From the NCBI GenBank assembly GCA_903906615.1, contig CAIVKT010000317.1:1-5086 (forward strand): a stretch of DNA of 5,086 nucleotides. The letters run 5' to 3'. Under the pieces are notes generated by a model that was given only the letters and a program-made list of their open reading frames with translations, was not told where the DNA came from and did no database searches. Positions 1 to 4,867 of this stretch are shown here, in pieces. Source of the DNA: an uncultured Bacteroidota bacterium (GTDB taxonomy: Bacteria > Bacteroidota > Bacteroidia > Chitinophagales > Chitinophagaceae). Numbering within the stretch: the first letter of the stretch is position 1; each line of letters opens with the position of its first letter. A program made the translations under genes and the position numbers.

Positions 1-9
1 CTCGCGGGT

Positions 10-41
10 GTACTTTCTTTTCTTCAGCAAAAAGAAAGTAC
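10..41. repeat. Perfect 12-bp inverted repeat (hairpin), REP-like
   Basis: Bases 10-21 (GTACTTTCTTTT) pair perfectly with 30-41 (AAAAGAAAGTAC) around an 8-base loop. It is followed by a near repeat of the right arm (AAAGAAAGTGCC, 43-54). No gene runs through it. From memory, similar GTACTTTC/GAAAGTAC palindromes recur between genes in several Gram-negative genomes, so I read it as an interspersed palindromic element. The right arm is not followed by a T-run, so it is not a good plus-strand terminator. On the minus strand the stem itself ends in GAAAGTAC, also without a T-run after it. Confidence 0.7.
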
Positions 42-55
42 CAAAGAAAGTGCCG

Positions 56-108
56 GCCCCAAAAATCGCTCTACGCACAAGGCTTGCGCACGGCCGCCGT
101 TTTGGGGC
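56..108. repeat. Inverted repeat closing a 53-base imperfect hairpin
   Basis: GCCCCAAAA at 56-64 is the exact reverse complement of TTTTGGGGC at 100-108. The enclosed 35 bases are GC-rich and contain further small palindromes (CAAG-G-CTTG, TGCGCA). With the 10-41 hairpin it makes a consecutive double-hairpin unit, as in composite REP-type elements. No coding function is apparent. Confidence 0.6.
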
Positions 109-140
109 ATAGCTGGGCTTCTTTCCTGCGCAAGTTCTAC

Positions 141-232
141 CTCACCCCAACCCTCTCCACTGGCGCGGGTTTCGCGGAGCAATGAGCGCAAGCAAACCCG
201 TGTCCCGCTAATCTCGGCAGTTTGCAACTGCC
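141..232. repeat. Intergenic repeat with two inverted repeats
   Basis: The stretch opens with a CCTCACCCCAACCCTCTCC-type tract, which from memory is a common dispersed bacterial intergenic repeat. It continues with CGGGTTT (166-172) facing AAACCCG (194-200), and ends with a perfect 7-bp hairpin, GGCAGTT-TGC-AACTGCC (216-232). The density of self-complementary sequence and lack of a credible reading frame argue for a non-coding repeat. A 67-codon minus-strand frame across it is explained by the repeat itself. Its family membership is recalled, not searched. Confidence 0.55.
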
Positions 233-247
233 ATCAACAAATCATAG

Positions 248-265
248 TCCAGATAGCTATCGGGA
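248..265. repeat. 18-bp near-palindrome, copy A
   Basis: TCCAGATAGCTATCGGGA differs at one base from the perfect palindrome TCCCGATAGCTATCGGGA at 1801-1818. The core GATAGCTATC is intact and the mismatch is in the left arm (A for C at 251). The stretch from here to about 420 is otherwise AT-rich and featureless apart from a possible promoter further right. Confidence 0.75.
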
Positions 266-420
266 TCATCTCAATCATTATAAACTCATAGTTCAAACAA
301 CCCTCGTATAGTCAAATTCCATCTACATATTTTAGAAAATTCTTCCCGCGCCCCGTGCGGCTTTCACTTGCGTTATCCACATTTTTGCGGCCATTAACAC
401 CAACTGAAAAAAGACCACTT

Positions 421-428
421 TACCTTTG
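421..428 (+). promoter_or_regulatory. Candidate Bacteroidota -7 promoter element
   Basis: TACCTTTG matches the Bacteroidota primary sigma -7 consensus TAnnTTTG exactly. I see no convincing TTTG/TTG -33 element 19-21 bases upstream; the nearest TTTG (384-387) is 33 bases away, so this is a half-match only. If used, transcription would begin near 432 and give a leader of about 75 bases containing the hairpin cluster at 463-499 in front of the HTH gene. Confidence 0.35.
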
Positions 429-462
429 TGCCCCAAAAATATTTTTTCACCACTCCAACGTT

Positions 463-499
463 CTAAGGGGAAGCCCCTTTAGGGGTTTGGGGTTAACCC
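463..499 (+). repeat. G/C-run hairpin cluster directly before the start codon
   Basis: AAGGGG (465-470) pairs with CCCCTT (474-479) around AAG, and CT/AG extends this stem past one bulge. The same CCCC can instead pair with GGGG at 482-485 (CCCC-TTTA-GGGG). A GGGTTAACCC palindrome (490-499) and a T-run follow immediately. The structures are mutually exclusive and end nine bases before the ATG at 508. From memory, AGGGGAAGCCCCTTTAGGGG-like sequence is a frequent intergenic motif in Bacteroidota. It may be a dispersed repeat, or act as a leader structure affecting translation. Confidence 0.55.
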
Positions 500-507
500 T
501 TTTTTCT

Positions 508-1407
508 ATGAACAACACCCTTCAGGCCAAGGCCCAAAAACTCTTCTTCCAGTCCGATCTATCGAAGACTGAAATCTCTGAAATGCTCGGTGTCCCGCGC
601 CGTACCCTTCACTATTGGATACGCGAAAAGAACTGGGATCGTATCAAGCGCTGCTCTGCGCAGATGCCGTCCTTGCTCGCCGAGAACATCTACCACATCA
701 TCGCCCGCTTCACACAGCAACTGCTGGGCGAAGACCGTATCAACCGTCCCATCACCCACAAAGAGGCAGACACATTGCACAAGCTCACCCTCACAATCGG
801 CAAGCTCAAAACACGCAATACCCTCAACGAAAGCATGGAAATGTTCGGCATGTTCATGGAAAGTGTAAACAGCAGATCGCCCGAAATGGCACAGCAGCTC
901 GTGCCATTTGTCGATGACTACATCGCAGGCCGTGCCGCTACCAATATTCACCAATTCCGCCCCGACAACATGAATGATCTCGGCCTCATCCCCAAGCAGG
1001 AAGCCAACCTCACCGAAGAACAGCTCGACATGCAAGACCTCATGGCGTGGAGTGAGCCTGCCCTGAGCGCTGATGATAATCAGGGTCGAAGGGAGGAAGG
1101 CAACACGATTTCATCTGCCGAAATCCCAACGAAGGAGGAACCAACACCAACGCAACCAACATCGAAAGAGGAAACTACACAAGAAGCACAGGAAAATAAT
1201 ACAGAATTACCCTATGACAATGCACCCTCAGAAGTACCCCTCGGCAATGATTTCTCAAGAACCAGCTATGAAGATGTGATGGAAATGGATCGCAGGATTC
1301 GTCTGGGCCATCAGCAATTCGCAGAACTATTCCCCGATGATGAAGATGCCAAGGCAGTTCTCGCCCTCTTAGATGCCCATTTGCCCAACTCCAAGGCCGC
1401 AGCTTAA
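508..1407 (+). CDS. Orphan terminase-small-subunit-like helix-turn-helix protein
   Basis: This encodes 299 aa. Residues about 17-42 form a helix-turn-helix of the Terminase_5/gpP-like type: the segment includes SKTEISEMLGVPRRTLHYWI followed by REKNW, the 'YWIREKNW' end being typical of terminase and Mor-like recognition helices. Residues 50-145 are predicted mostly helical, 190-240 is a low-complexity E/T/P/Q-rich linker, and 250-292 is an acidic, probably helical tail (FAELFPDDEDA). The protein is probably cytoplasmic and DNA-binding: I see no signal peptide or membrane segment. The frame is open back to an ATG at 355, but that 51-residue extension translates the G/C hairpin motif (SPFRGLG), so I choose the ATG at 508. 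No Shine-Dalgarno sequence is present, as usual in Bacteroidota. No large terminase, portal or capsid gene is nearby, so a packaging role is unsupported; a stand-alone regulator or a domesticated phage gene is equally possible. The coding call is firm, the function is not. Confidence 0.85.
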   Translation: MNNTLQAKAQKLFFQSDLSKTEISEMLGVPRRTLHYWIREKNWDRIKRCSAQMPSLLAENIYHIIARFTQQLLGEDRINRPITHKEADTLHKLTLTIGKLKTRNTLNESMEMFGMFMESVNSRSPEMAQQLVPFVDDYIAGRAATNIHQFRPDNMNDLGLIPKQEANLTEEQLDMQDLMAWSEPALSADDNQGRREEGNTISSAEIPTKEEPTPTQPTSKEETTQEAQENNTELPYDNAPSEVPLGNDFSRTSYEDVMEMDRRIRLGHQQFAELFPDDEDAKAVLALLDAHLPNSKAAA

Positions 1408-1429
1408 ATAAGAGAGGTACGAAACACAC

Positions 1430-1455
1430 TCCCTTCCTTATTTTCAAGGAGGGGA
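1430..1455. repeat. 10-bp hairpin after the HTH gene (REP-like)
   Basis: TCCCTTCCTT (1430-1439) pairs with AAGGAGGGGA (1446-1455) with one G-T wobble and a 6-base loop. It lies 22 bases past the stop codon at 1407. Neither strand has a T-run after the stem, so it is not a classical intrinsic terminator, though it could stabilise the 3' end of the transcript. A GGGGGTGG tract follows at 1487-1494. From memory, CCCCTCCTT...AAGGAGGGG hairpins with a trailing GGGGTGGTTG are a recurrent Bacteroidota intergenic repeat. Confidence 0.55.
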
Positions 1456-1544
1456 CGCGGCAAAAGCTTCCAAGCTATTTGCAAGCGGGGGTGGTTGCAC
1501 TCGCACAGAATAAATAACACATAGAGAGGCCCACCACGCACAGT

Positions 1545-1611
1545 TATGTACCTACGGCACATAGCACAGAGAGAGGCATGTATTGCTACAAAGCTATAAC
1601 CCCTATGGGGT
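1545..1611. repeat. Twin-hairpin intergenic repeat
   Basis: TATGTACC (1545-1552) pairs with GGCACATA (1556-1563) with a single A/C mismatch around TAC. ACCCC (1599-1603) pairs with GGGGT (1607-1611) around TAT. The segment between them (ATGTATTGCTACAAAG) resembles, from memory, the spacer of a dispersed Bacteroidota element with CCTACGG and CCCCTATGGGG hairpins. There is no credible gene across it. Confidence 0.5.
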
Positions 1612-1620
1612 AAGGAATGA

Positions 1621-1661
1621 CTTAGCGGCCTTTGCGGATAGATCTTTGCGCACTTTGCGGG
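1621..1661. repeat. Cluster of four 9-nt units (CTTTGCGNN)
   Basis: The units are CTTAGCGGC (1621-1629), CTTTGCGGA (1630-1638), a 5-base break, CTTTGCGCA (1644-1652) and CTTTGCGGG (1653-1661). On the minus strand they read NNCGCAAAG, with one unit as GCCGCTAAG. Two units, a short break, then two units is the same layout as the 4655-4693 cluster, which lies in the opposite orientation. The 9-base period looks like codon triplets but no gene uses it. Confidence 0.65.
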
Positions 1662-1745
1662 AACCCCACTCGCGAAAAATAACCACAACGCGTCTGACGG
1701 CAAAAAAACCGTACTGACGCTACCGGAAGACCAAATATGCGAAGC

Positions 1746-1770
1746 AAAAAGTGAGCAAGAATATTGCTCA
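1746..1770 (-). terminator. Candidate intrinsic terminator of the glycosyltransferase operon
   Basis: On the minus strand TGAGCAA and TTGCTCA form a 7-bp stem (1752-1758 with 1764-1770) with a 5-base loop, followed after one C by TTTTT (complement of 1746-1750). It lies about 70 bases past the stop codon of the STELLO-like gene at 1840. The stem has only three G/C pairs, so it is weak. The palindrome at 1801-1818 is a competing candidate closer to the gene. Confidence 0.4.
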
Positions 1771-1800
1771 AAAATCCCTCAACTCATTGATTGCCAACAA

Positions 1801-1818
1801 TCCCGATAGCTATCGGGA
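1801..1818. repeat. 18-bp perfect palindrome, copy B
   Basis: TCCCGATAGCTATCGGGA is its own reverse complement over 18 bases and can fold as a 7-bp stem with an AGCT loop. It lies 21 bases downstream of the minus-strand operon's stop codon, where it may cap or terminate that mRNA; only TTGTT follows on that strand, a poor U-tract. A copy differing at one base is at 248-265. A 12-bp direct repeat, AAAAGTGAGCAA, brackets it (1747-1758 and 1826-1837). Confidence 0.8.
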
Positions 1819-1839
1819 GAGCAACAAAAGTGAGCAACA

Positions 1840-2823
1840 TTACATCTCCTTCAGATCCTGTAGCCAGGCGGCGAGGGTAACCATTTCCTGGTCGGTGACG
1901 ATGCCGGCGTGGAGGAGTGCGGTGTAGGCGTTGTAGAGGTTGGTCTCGATGGTTTCGGAGGCGGAGATGGCGTTGGTGACGAGGCTGATGACGGCTTCGC
2001 CGTGCTGGTACATGGGGATCTCGGAGATGAAATCTTTCATGTAGTCGTGGGGGTTGCGTTTCTGGATGACGGTGGCATCTATGAAACCGAGCTGGTAGCC
2101 GTAGAGCCACATGATGGGCTGTGCGATGAGGCCGCGGAGTATATCTGTAAACCGGAAGGTGACGTAGGTAGGGAGGTACATGAGCGGGAAGAGCTCGCGG
2201 CGGATGATGGTGTTCTGGGTATTGAAGGGTGTGAGTGTGCCCTGGCCGAGGACTACGGGCGGGCGCGGGGCGAAGTATACGGGGGTGTCGCTGGTGAGGC
2301 GGTAGATGGCGTCCACATCGGGGTCTTCATCGGCCAGGCCCTGCCATATGCCTACGCGGCAGGGCTGGGTGGTGATGTTCTTCGCGATCTCGAAGTCTTT
2401 GGTGATGAGGCGCAGGGGCAGGCCGCGCGGCCATATGTTCTCGGAGGTATAGAGCTGGTATATGTTGATGTAGCCCATGCCGGGGGCTATGAGATCGAAC
2501 TGCTGCTCGAAGGGCGGGAAGGCCCAGTTGTCTTTGGGTATGTTGTCGTCGTCGGTATCTACGATGTAGGTGGCACCGCTTTTGATGGCGCTGAGGTAGC
2601 CGAGCATTTTGCGGCAGTAGTGGTTGTAGGGCAGCACTTTGGCCAGGGCGGAGGGCATGGCTTCCTGGTCGGCTACGGATATGTAGGTAACGTTATCGCA
2701 ATGCCAGTTGGCAGGGGTCTTTTTGTCGCCTACTACTATAAGCTGGTAGTCGCTCATTTTAGCAAATTCGGTGATGGCGAGAGAGGGCTCAAATATGGAG
2801 GTGATAACGATGGTTTTGTTCAT
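1840..2823 (-). CDS. STELLO (DUF288) family glycosyltransferase
   Basis: This encodes 327 aa, recognised as the bacterial STELLO/DUF288 family. The Rossmann-like GT-A start TIVITSIFEP (4-13) leads to VVGDKKTPANW (30-40), then NHYCRKMLGYL (67-77), the acidic metal/nucleotide-sugar motif YIVDTDDDN (86-94) and IWQGLADEDPDVDAIYRL (159-176). These features suggest a metal-dependent sugar-nucleotide transferase. FNTQNT (200-205) and FRFTDILRG (223-231) are further family-like blocks. Donor and acceptor cannot be read from sequence. No signal peptide or membrane span is seen, so it is probably cytosolic, perhaps membrane-associated. I choose the ATG at 2823 because it overlaps the upstream stop as ATGA and matches where family members begin; an in-frame ATG at 2838 would add five residues (MEQKI). 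Translational coupling to the preceding gene is likely. Plant STELLO proteins act in the Golgi in cellulose synthase assembly; that role should not be carried over. Confidence 0.9.
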   Translation of the reverse strand: MNKTIVITSIFEPSLAITEFAKMSDYQLIVVGDKKTPANWHCDNVTYISVADQEAMPSALAKVLPYNHYCRKMLGYLSAIKSGATYIVDTDDDNIPKDNWAFPPFEQQFDLIAPGMGYINIYQLYTSENIWPRGLPLRLITKDFEIAKNITTQPCRVGIWQGLADEDPDVDAIYRLTSDTPVYFAPRPPVVLGQGTLTPFNTQNTIIRRELFPLMYLPTYVTFRFTDILRGLIAQPIMWLYGYQLGFIDATVIQKRNPHDYMKDFISEIPMYQHGEAVISLVTNAISASETIETNLYNAYTALLHAGIVTDQEMVTLAAWLQDLKEM

Positions 2824-3746
2824 GATTTTTTGTTCCATTTAGATAACTTGATCGGATGCAGGTAGAGGTATCCTTCGGGGAAGTCGCGGAGGAGGTGTTC
2901 TATATTGTTGTCGTATTTATCGAGTATTGTGAAGTCTTCGGGTGTCCATAAAGGGCGGCCTTGCAGTTGCAGGTCGGCCTCGGTAACGATCTCCTCGGCA
3001 GAGAGTACGAGGGCTGTGGGTATGGCCGACTCTACGAATAGGCGTGTGGCGGCGAAGGCGCCGCAGTAATGGCAAAATTGTTTGATGGTAGCGCCGCTCA
3101 CCACAAATATATCGGCATAGGAGCCGGTAAGGGGGTAGGTGAGGTGATACTTCTTGCCCATGAGCTTGTGGGCTATGAAGCGCAGGGGCAGGAAGGTGTC
3201 GCGGTAGAGCATCTTCATGAGGGCCTTGCGGGTCTTTGGTATCTGCCACACCTGGCTGAAGCGCAGGGGCTTGATGCTGAGGCCAAATTTTTCGAAGCGC
3301 TGCAGGGCGGCCTCGTAGGCGGGCAGCTCGTTCCTGGCCTCTACGCCGCGCACGTTCACGTTGTAGTGGTACGCCTCGTTGGTACGGGGCCAGTATACCT
3401 TGATGCCGTGAAAATTGACGAGGCTGGGTATAAAGGAGGTCTGCGGGTTCAGCTTGAGGTGCTGGGTGTAGTTGGTCTCGTTGACGAGGGGATTGAGGAT
3501 CATGTCATCGGCTACGAAGAAGTAATGCTCATACTCCTCGCGGAAGTAGCTTTTGAGGCCCTGGGCCACATAGCCCTGGAAGTAGTAGGAGGAATCGTAA
3601 ACGGGGATGACATTTGGCCGGATGCCATTGTAAAAGGGTATGAGGTGGTAGATGTTGCTGAACCGGTTTTTATAGATCTGTTCTAAAAGCTCAATGTTCT
3701 TATCATACCGGTGATTATAAATAATAACCAATGCAACTTTACTCAT
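2820..3746 (-). CDS. Glycosyltransferase-like protein paired with STELLO gene
   Basis: This encodes 308 aa with no named family that I can assign firmly. It opens with a beta-strand and NH motif, VALVIIYNHRYDKNIELLEQ (4-23), as in GT-A enzymes, and continues to HYFFVADDMILNP (74-86), where ADDM sits where a DxD metal motif is expected after a hydrophobic strand. YPLTGSYADIFVVS (204-217), RLFVESAIPTAL (235-246) and YLYLHPIKLSKW (293-304) look like conserved blocks. I see no signal peptide or membrane span. From memory, the N-terminus and the C-terminal HPIKLS block resemble the second half of eukaryotic STELLO-like proteins. It is the first gene of the operon and overlaps the STELLO-like gene by four bases (ATGA), so the two are probably made together. 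The start ATG at 3746 has no Shine-Dalgarno sequence. The gene is certain; transferase activity is an inference. Confidence 0.85.
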   Translation of the reverse strand: MSKVALVIIYNHRYDKNIELLEQIYKNRFSNIYHLIPFYNGIRPNVIPVYDSSYYFQGYVAQGLKSYFREEYEHYFFVADDMILNPLVNETNYTQHLKLNPQTSFIPSLVNFHGIKVYWPRTNEAYHYNVNVRGVEARNELPAYEAALQRFEKFGLSIKPLRFSQVWQIPKTRKALMKMLYRDTFLPLRFIAHKLMGKKYHLTYPLTGSYADIFVVSGATIKQFCHYCGAFAATRLFVESAIPTALVLSAEEIVTEADLQLQGRPLWTPEDFTILDKYDNNIEHLLRDFPEGYLYLHPIKLSKWNKKS

Positions 3747-3781
3747 GTTTATCGTTTATGATCAATGCTTATATATGGATG

Positions 3782-3805
3782 AAAAAGCGGGTGTTGAGGC
3801 CCGCT
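3782..3805 (-). terminator. Terminator-like hairpin in the operon leader (possible attenuator)
   Basis: On the minus strand AGCGGG and CCCGCT form a perfect 6-bp GC-rich stem (3800-3805 with 3786-3791) with an 8-base loop, followed by TTTT. It sits about 36 bases upstream of the operon's start codon at 3746 and downstream of the candidate promoter at 3819-3826, so it would lie in the leader. No minus-strand gene ends upstream that it could serve. It could attenuate the operon or block antisense transcription entering from the reductase side. Confidence 0.45.
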
Positions 3806-3818
3806 CTGTGTTTGGCGA

Positions 3819-3826
3819 CAAATATA
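3819..3826 (-). promoter_or_regulatory. Candidate -7 element for the glycosyltransferase operon
   Basis: Read on the minus strand this is TATATTTG, an exact match to TAnnTTTG. No clear TTTG lies 19-21 bases upstream. Use of this site would give a leader of about 65 bases carrying the terminator-like hairpin. Confidence 0.4.
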
Positions 3827-3896
3827 ATCCATTGCGGGTAAATAACCATTTGTGGCGGGGAAAGCGGTTTTTTAGGAATTACAGGGGCTGTTGGCA

Positions 3897-3904
3897 TAAA
3901 TTTG
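3897..3904 (+). promoter_or_regulatory. Candidate -7 element for the reductase gene
   Basis: TAAATTTG matches the Bacteroidota -7 consensus exactly and ends 25 bases before the ATG at 3930, implying a short leader of roughly 20 bases. The best upstream partner is TTAG at 3872-3875, a three-of-four match to TTTG at 21-base spacing. Together with the element at 3819-3826 it makes the 183-base gap a divergent promoter region. Confidence 0.45.
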
Positions 3905-3929
3905 ATAGTAATGACGCAAACCATACCAG

Positions 3930-4616
3930 ATGAGGACAGCGATCGTAATAGGGGCCACGGGCCTTGTGGGCAGGCATTTAACGGAGCAATTGCTGCGCGA
4001 CAGGCGTTTTGAGCTGGTGAAGATCTTCGTGCGCCGCAGCACAGGCATCAATAACGCCAAGCTACAGGAGCATGTGGTGGACTTTGACAACCTCGATGGC
4101 TGGAAGAAACTGGTGACCGGCGATGTGCTGTACTCGGCTATGGGTACTACGCTGCGCCAGGCGGGCAGCAAGGAGGCGCAATACAAAACTGACTATACGT
4201 ACCAATACCAGGTGGCCAAAGTAGCTGCTGCCAATGGAGTGCCTGAATATGTGCTGGTGTCGGCAGCGGGGAGTAGCCCGGATTCAAGTGTGTTCTATTC
4301 AAGGATAAAGGGGGAGCTGGAGCGCGATGTGCAAAAGCTGCCGTTCGAGACGATACACATCATAAGGCCGGGAATGCTGGCAGGCGAGCGGGAGAAGGTA
4401 CGCACAGGGGAGCAATTGGGGGTAGGGGTGCTGAATATCATATCGCTGATACCGGGCCTGAAGAAGCTGCGGCCCATACAGGGCGGCGAGGTAGCCAGGG
4501 CGATGCTCAATGCTACGTTCAGGCATGTGGTGGGCATACACTCCTATACCATGGGCGATGTGGCTAAACTGGCCGAAACCGGCGCGAGTGTGCAGAAGGA
4601 GCGGGTGTATAGCTGA
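3930..4616 (+). CDS. Atypical short-chain reductase, HTATIP2/TIP30-like NAD(P)-binding protein
   Basis: This encodes 228 aa, the usual size for compact atypical SDR proteins. The glycine-rich dinucleotide motif GATGLVG is at 8-14 (GxxGxxG) after strand TAIVI. D51 in VVDFDNL and MGTTLRQAGS (71-80) are typical of the HTATIP2/CC3 group, as are KTDYTYQYQVAK (86-97) and LVSAAGSS (109-116). The catalytic-type YxxxK is Y123-SRI-K127, with S111 or a neighbour as the serine, and IRPGMLAGERE (145-155) is the family's post-catalytic block. A cytosolic NAD(P)H-dependent oxidoreductase or epimerase-type role is likely; the substrate is unknown. The ATG at 3930 begins exactly at the Rossmann strand, and no Shine-Dalgarno sequence is present. 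It is divergent from the glycosyltransferase operon and converges on the T9SS gene. No strong plus-strand terminator follows. Confidence 0.9.
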   Translation: MRTAIVIGATGLVGRHLTEQLLRDRRFELVKIFVRRSTGINNAKLQEHVVDFDNLDGWKKLVTGDVLYSAMGTTLRQAGSKEAQYKTDYTYQYQVAKVAAANGVPEYVLVSAAGSSPDSSVFYSRIKGELERDVQKLPFETIHIIRPGMLAGEREKVRTGEQLGVGVLNIISLIPGLKKLRPIQGGEVARAMLNATFRHVVGIHSYTMGDVAKLAETGASVQKERVYS

Positions 4617-4654
4617 GAGGTGGTTGAAGTCGATATGGTAGTTGTAAGATTTTT

Positions 4655-4693
4655 AACACCAAGGCCACGGAGCAATGCGTAAGGGTCACAAAG
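4655..4693. repeat. Second cluster of four 9-nt units (NNCRCNAAG-like)
   Basis: The units are AACACCAAG (4655-4663), GCCACGGAG (4664-4672), a 2-base break, ATGCGTAAG (4675-4683), one base, and GTCACAAAG (4685-4693). Each ends AAG or GAG at 9-base spacing. It lies 38 bases after the reductase stop codon. The layout mirrors the reverse complement of 1621-1661. The rest of the gene-free stretch (4694-4810) shows only loose GCAACCT and GCRCAATAC duplications. Confidence 0.55.
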
Positions 4694-4810
4694 CTTATTT
4701 TGCGCAATACATGCAACCTCGCAATAGATTGACCGATCATCAACCGCCGTCGCAACCTATGCACAATACGCCTGCAAAAATACCGCTGCGCCCTTTGAGT
4801 GAAACCGAAT

Positions 4811-4843
4811 AAAAAAGAGCGGCACCCCGAGGGATACCGCTCT
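4811..4843 (-). terminator. Strong intrinsic terminator of the T9SS cargo gene
   Basis: On the minus strand AGAGCGG...CCGCTCT (4837-4843 with 4816-4822) forms a 7-bp perfect stem that extends through T-G, A-T, T-G and C-G pairs to about 12 bp, followed by a run of T (complement of 4811-4815). It starts 24 bases past the stop codon at 4868. The T-run is on the minus side only, so it serves the secreted-protein gene and at most weakly ends the convergent reductase transcript. Confidence 0.85.
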
Positions 4844-4867
4844 CCATTTGATTGATTTACTCAACAA

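Noticed and set aside
24..227. 67-aa minus-strand reading frame
   Set aside because: It lies wholly on palindromic repeats; its GEGWGEV segment is the translation of the CCTCACCCCAACCCTCTCC-type repeat.
463..492. Possible G-quadruplex from GGGG runs
   Set aside because: Only three GGGG runs (467-470, 482-485, 489-492) are present and the complementary CCCC favours hairpins.
355..507. 51-codon N-terminal extension of the HTH protein
   Set aside because: It translates the G/C hairpin motif and non-coding leader, has no domain, and lies partly upstream of the candidate promoter at 421-428.
1404..1703. 99-aa minus-strand reading frame after the HTH gene
   Set aside because: It crosses three hairpin repeats and the 9-nt cluster and shows no protein-like features.
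1909..2865. 318-aa plus-strand frame antisense to the STELLO-like gene (a 205-aa one similarly at 3069-3686)
   Set aside because: Their G/V/E/D-rich low-complexity translations are codon-use shadows of well-supported minus-strand genes.
3176..3270. 14-bp direct repeat TGAAGCGCAGGGGC at 3176-3189 and 3257-3270
   Set aside because: Both copies are in the same reading frame and encode PLRF; explained by coding of a repeated short peptide with preferred codons.
3745..3933. 62-aa plus-strand frame in the divergent region
   Set aside because: It covers both candidate promoters and the hairpin, overlaps both neighbouring starts, and has no recognisable domain.
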